Positions 63,256 to 64,000 of a stretch of DNA of 64,000 bases are shown in pieces. Numbering within the stretch: the first letter of the stretch is position 1; the number at the start of each line of letters is the position of its first letter. The stretch is from Leptolyngbya sp. NIES-3755 (GTDB lineage: Bacteria; Cyanobacteriota; Cyanobacteriia; Leptolyngbyales; Leptolyngbyaceae): assembly GCA_001548435.1 (NCBI GenBank), contig AP017308.1, forward strand, positions 567,030 through 631,029, given 5' to 3'. The notes under the pieces are model-generated. The model was given only the letters and a program-made list of their open reading frames with translations, did not search any database and had not been told where the DNA came from. The position numbers were made by a program, and so were the translations under genes.

Positions 63256-64000
63256 ATGGGCGAGATTGAACGCTGCTATCAAGTACTGGGATTAGAGTCT
63301 GGGGCGACACTTGAAGAAGTGAACCAGGCTTACAAAGATCTTGTGTTTATTTGGCATCCCGATCGGGTTCCCAAAGATAATCCTCGCCTGGTACAAAAAG
63401 CTGAGGCGAAGATCAAGGAACTGAATCACGCACGAGATATTTTGCGATCGCATTTCAAGAACAGTTCAGCGACAAACCCCCCTGCTGCGGCTCAACCCAA
63501 ACCCGCCTCGCAACAAACTTATTATCAGTCTTACTATTACCGTCCTCCTACTTCCTCGACGAACGGACGGCAAGCTTCTAGTGGGCATTCAACGAATGCC
63601 CATTATTCGAGCAATGGTCACTCGAATAATGGGCATTCAACGAATAGTCACTCAACAAACGGGCATTCGAGCAATGGTCACTCGACCGGACACTCAAATA
63701 ATGGACATTCAACGAACGGGCATTCTGAGCGGACTCGTCCCAACTATCAAACGTATCAGCCTTATCCCCGTCCGAACTATTCGCAGTCCTCGAATGAGCC
63801 AAGTCGATCGAGCGAATCGACTCCAAAATCTGAACCACCGAAATCTTCTGACAACACTCAGAATTACTACCGTCAGTCGCATTATCGAGCGGAATACCAT
63901 CATCCACCAAAATCTCCTGCCCGTCCTCAAATGCCAGACATGACCGGGAAAGATTTGAGCGGACAGAATTTGAAAGAGAAAGATCTGTCTGGATACAATC
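63256..64000 (+). CDS. DnaJ-domain protein with NGHS repeats and pentapeptide repeats (3' truncated)
   Basis: Open to the window edge, at least 248 residues. A J domain (about 1-65) contains YQVLGLESGATLEEVNQAYK and the HPD motif in FIWHPDRVPKD, which stimulates Hsp70 ATPase. A low-complexity linker follows, with short repeats of S-x-N-G-H-S (about 109-158), then Tyr/Pro/Ser-rich sequence. The last residues (MTGKDLSGQNLKEKDLSGYN) begin pentapeptide repeats of the A(D/N)LxG type. The start ATG at 63256 follows TGGTGAAGT. The C-terminal length cannot be known. DnaJ-pentapeptide fusions occur in cyanobacteria, but the NGHS tract is unusual. Confidence 0.85.
   Translation, partial: MGEIERCYQVLGLESGATLEEVNQAYKDLVFIWHPDRVPKDNPRLVQKAEAKIKELNHARDILRSHFKNSSATNPPAAAQPKPASQQTYYQSYYYRPPTSSTNGRQASSGHSTNAHYSSNGHSNNGHSTNSHSTNGHSSNGHSTGHSNNGHSTNGHSERTRPNYQTYQPYPRPNYSQSSNEPSRSSESTPKSEPPKSSDNTQNYYRQSHYRAEYHHPPKSPARPQMPDMTGKDLSGQNLKEKDLSGYN

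Noticed and set aside
63580-63729. Short tandem repeats that might look like a CRISPR array
   Set aside because: The repeats are in frame within the DnaJ-type gene and encode NGHS-like units, with no spacer-length unique sequences.
1-64000. tRNA, rRNA or CRISPR features
   Set aside because: None could be recognised by reading both strands; a covariance-model search would be needed to exclude short structured RNAs.

Overview
The window is cyanobacterial chromosome, most likely from a filamentous Leptolyngbya-like lineage. The evidence is a CP12 gene, a 34-residue petM, ycf39 next to NAD kinase, a cyanobacterial-type hfq beside dapF, an NblR-like regulator, DUF4327/DUF2949/DUF1400 proteins, PEP-CTERM proteins, and many HIP1 octamers (GCGATCGC, for example at 681-688, 12794-12801 and 17643-17650). 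The genus is inference; no rRNA or tRNA gene was found to anchor it.

Layout. (1) 285-14079 is an exopolysaccharide region: a Wzy/ligase-type membrane protein, a GT4 transferase with an epimerase and a Gfo/Idh/MocA oxidoreductase, a second GT4 with a serine-acetyltransferase-like enzyme, an acyltransferase-3 protein, a gene-free AT-rich kilobase, a WecG/TagA/CpsF transferase, a Wzz/BY-kinase and a GT2 transferase. (2) 14161-28939 is mixed: a DUF1400 hydrolase, a DUF6883/DUF4926 pair, an MHYT histidine kinase, an ABC exporter whose 3' end lies in a short palindromic element, a YdcF-like protein, a tiny membrane ORF, galE, a RelE-type toxin-antitoxin pair, an initiating sugar transferase, a HetZ-like regulator and release factor 3. 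(3) 29227-38282 holds an FG-GAP metalloprotease, an MBOAT acyltransferase, a cupin, trmB, a FIST protein, cp12, larE, a small secreted-protein candidate and a PEP-CTERM protein. (4) 38373-46057 is a seven-gene minus-strand operon that appears to make and modify a nucleotide-activated sugar. (5) 46582-57994 is mainly housekeeping and photosynthesis related: VanZ, a bisphosphate nucleotidase, a DUF4114 PEP-CTERM protein, hfq/dapF, pdxA, petM, an SmtB/ZiaR-like repressor, ycf39, nadK, nblR and a DUF192 lipoprotein. (6) 58052-63011 carries three GT4 transferases and a Wza-like SLBB export protein, followed by a DnaJ/repeat/pentapeptide protein that runs off the edge.

How it fits together. Most parts of a Wzy-dependent polysaccharide pathway are present but scattered: initiating transferase (24498), several glycosyltransferases, polymerase/ligase candidate (285), BY-kinase co-polymerase (10531) and SLBB exporter (61551). 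No Wzx flippase was seen. The 38-46 kb operon probably supplies an unusual sugar to this or another glycan. It is the best candidate here for an undescribed pathway, because the gene combination (cytidylyltransferase, UXS-like SDR, UDP-glucose-dehydrogenase-like enzyme, C-methyltransferase, Fe/2OG oxygenase, DUF4910 peptidase-like protein, PIG-L deacetylase) does not match a pathway I can name.

Starts were moved to internal codons where the family N-terminus, a Shine-Dalgarno match or gene packing argued for it; each case is stated. All functional calls are from reading the sequence, without database searches.
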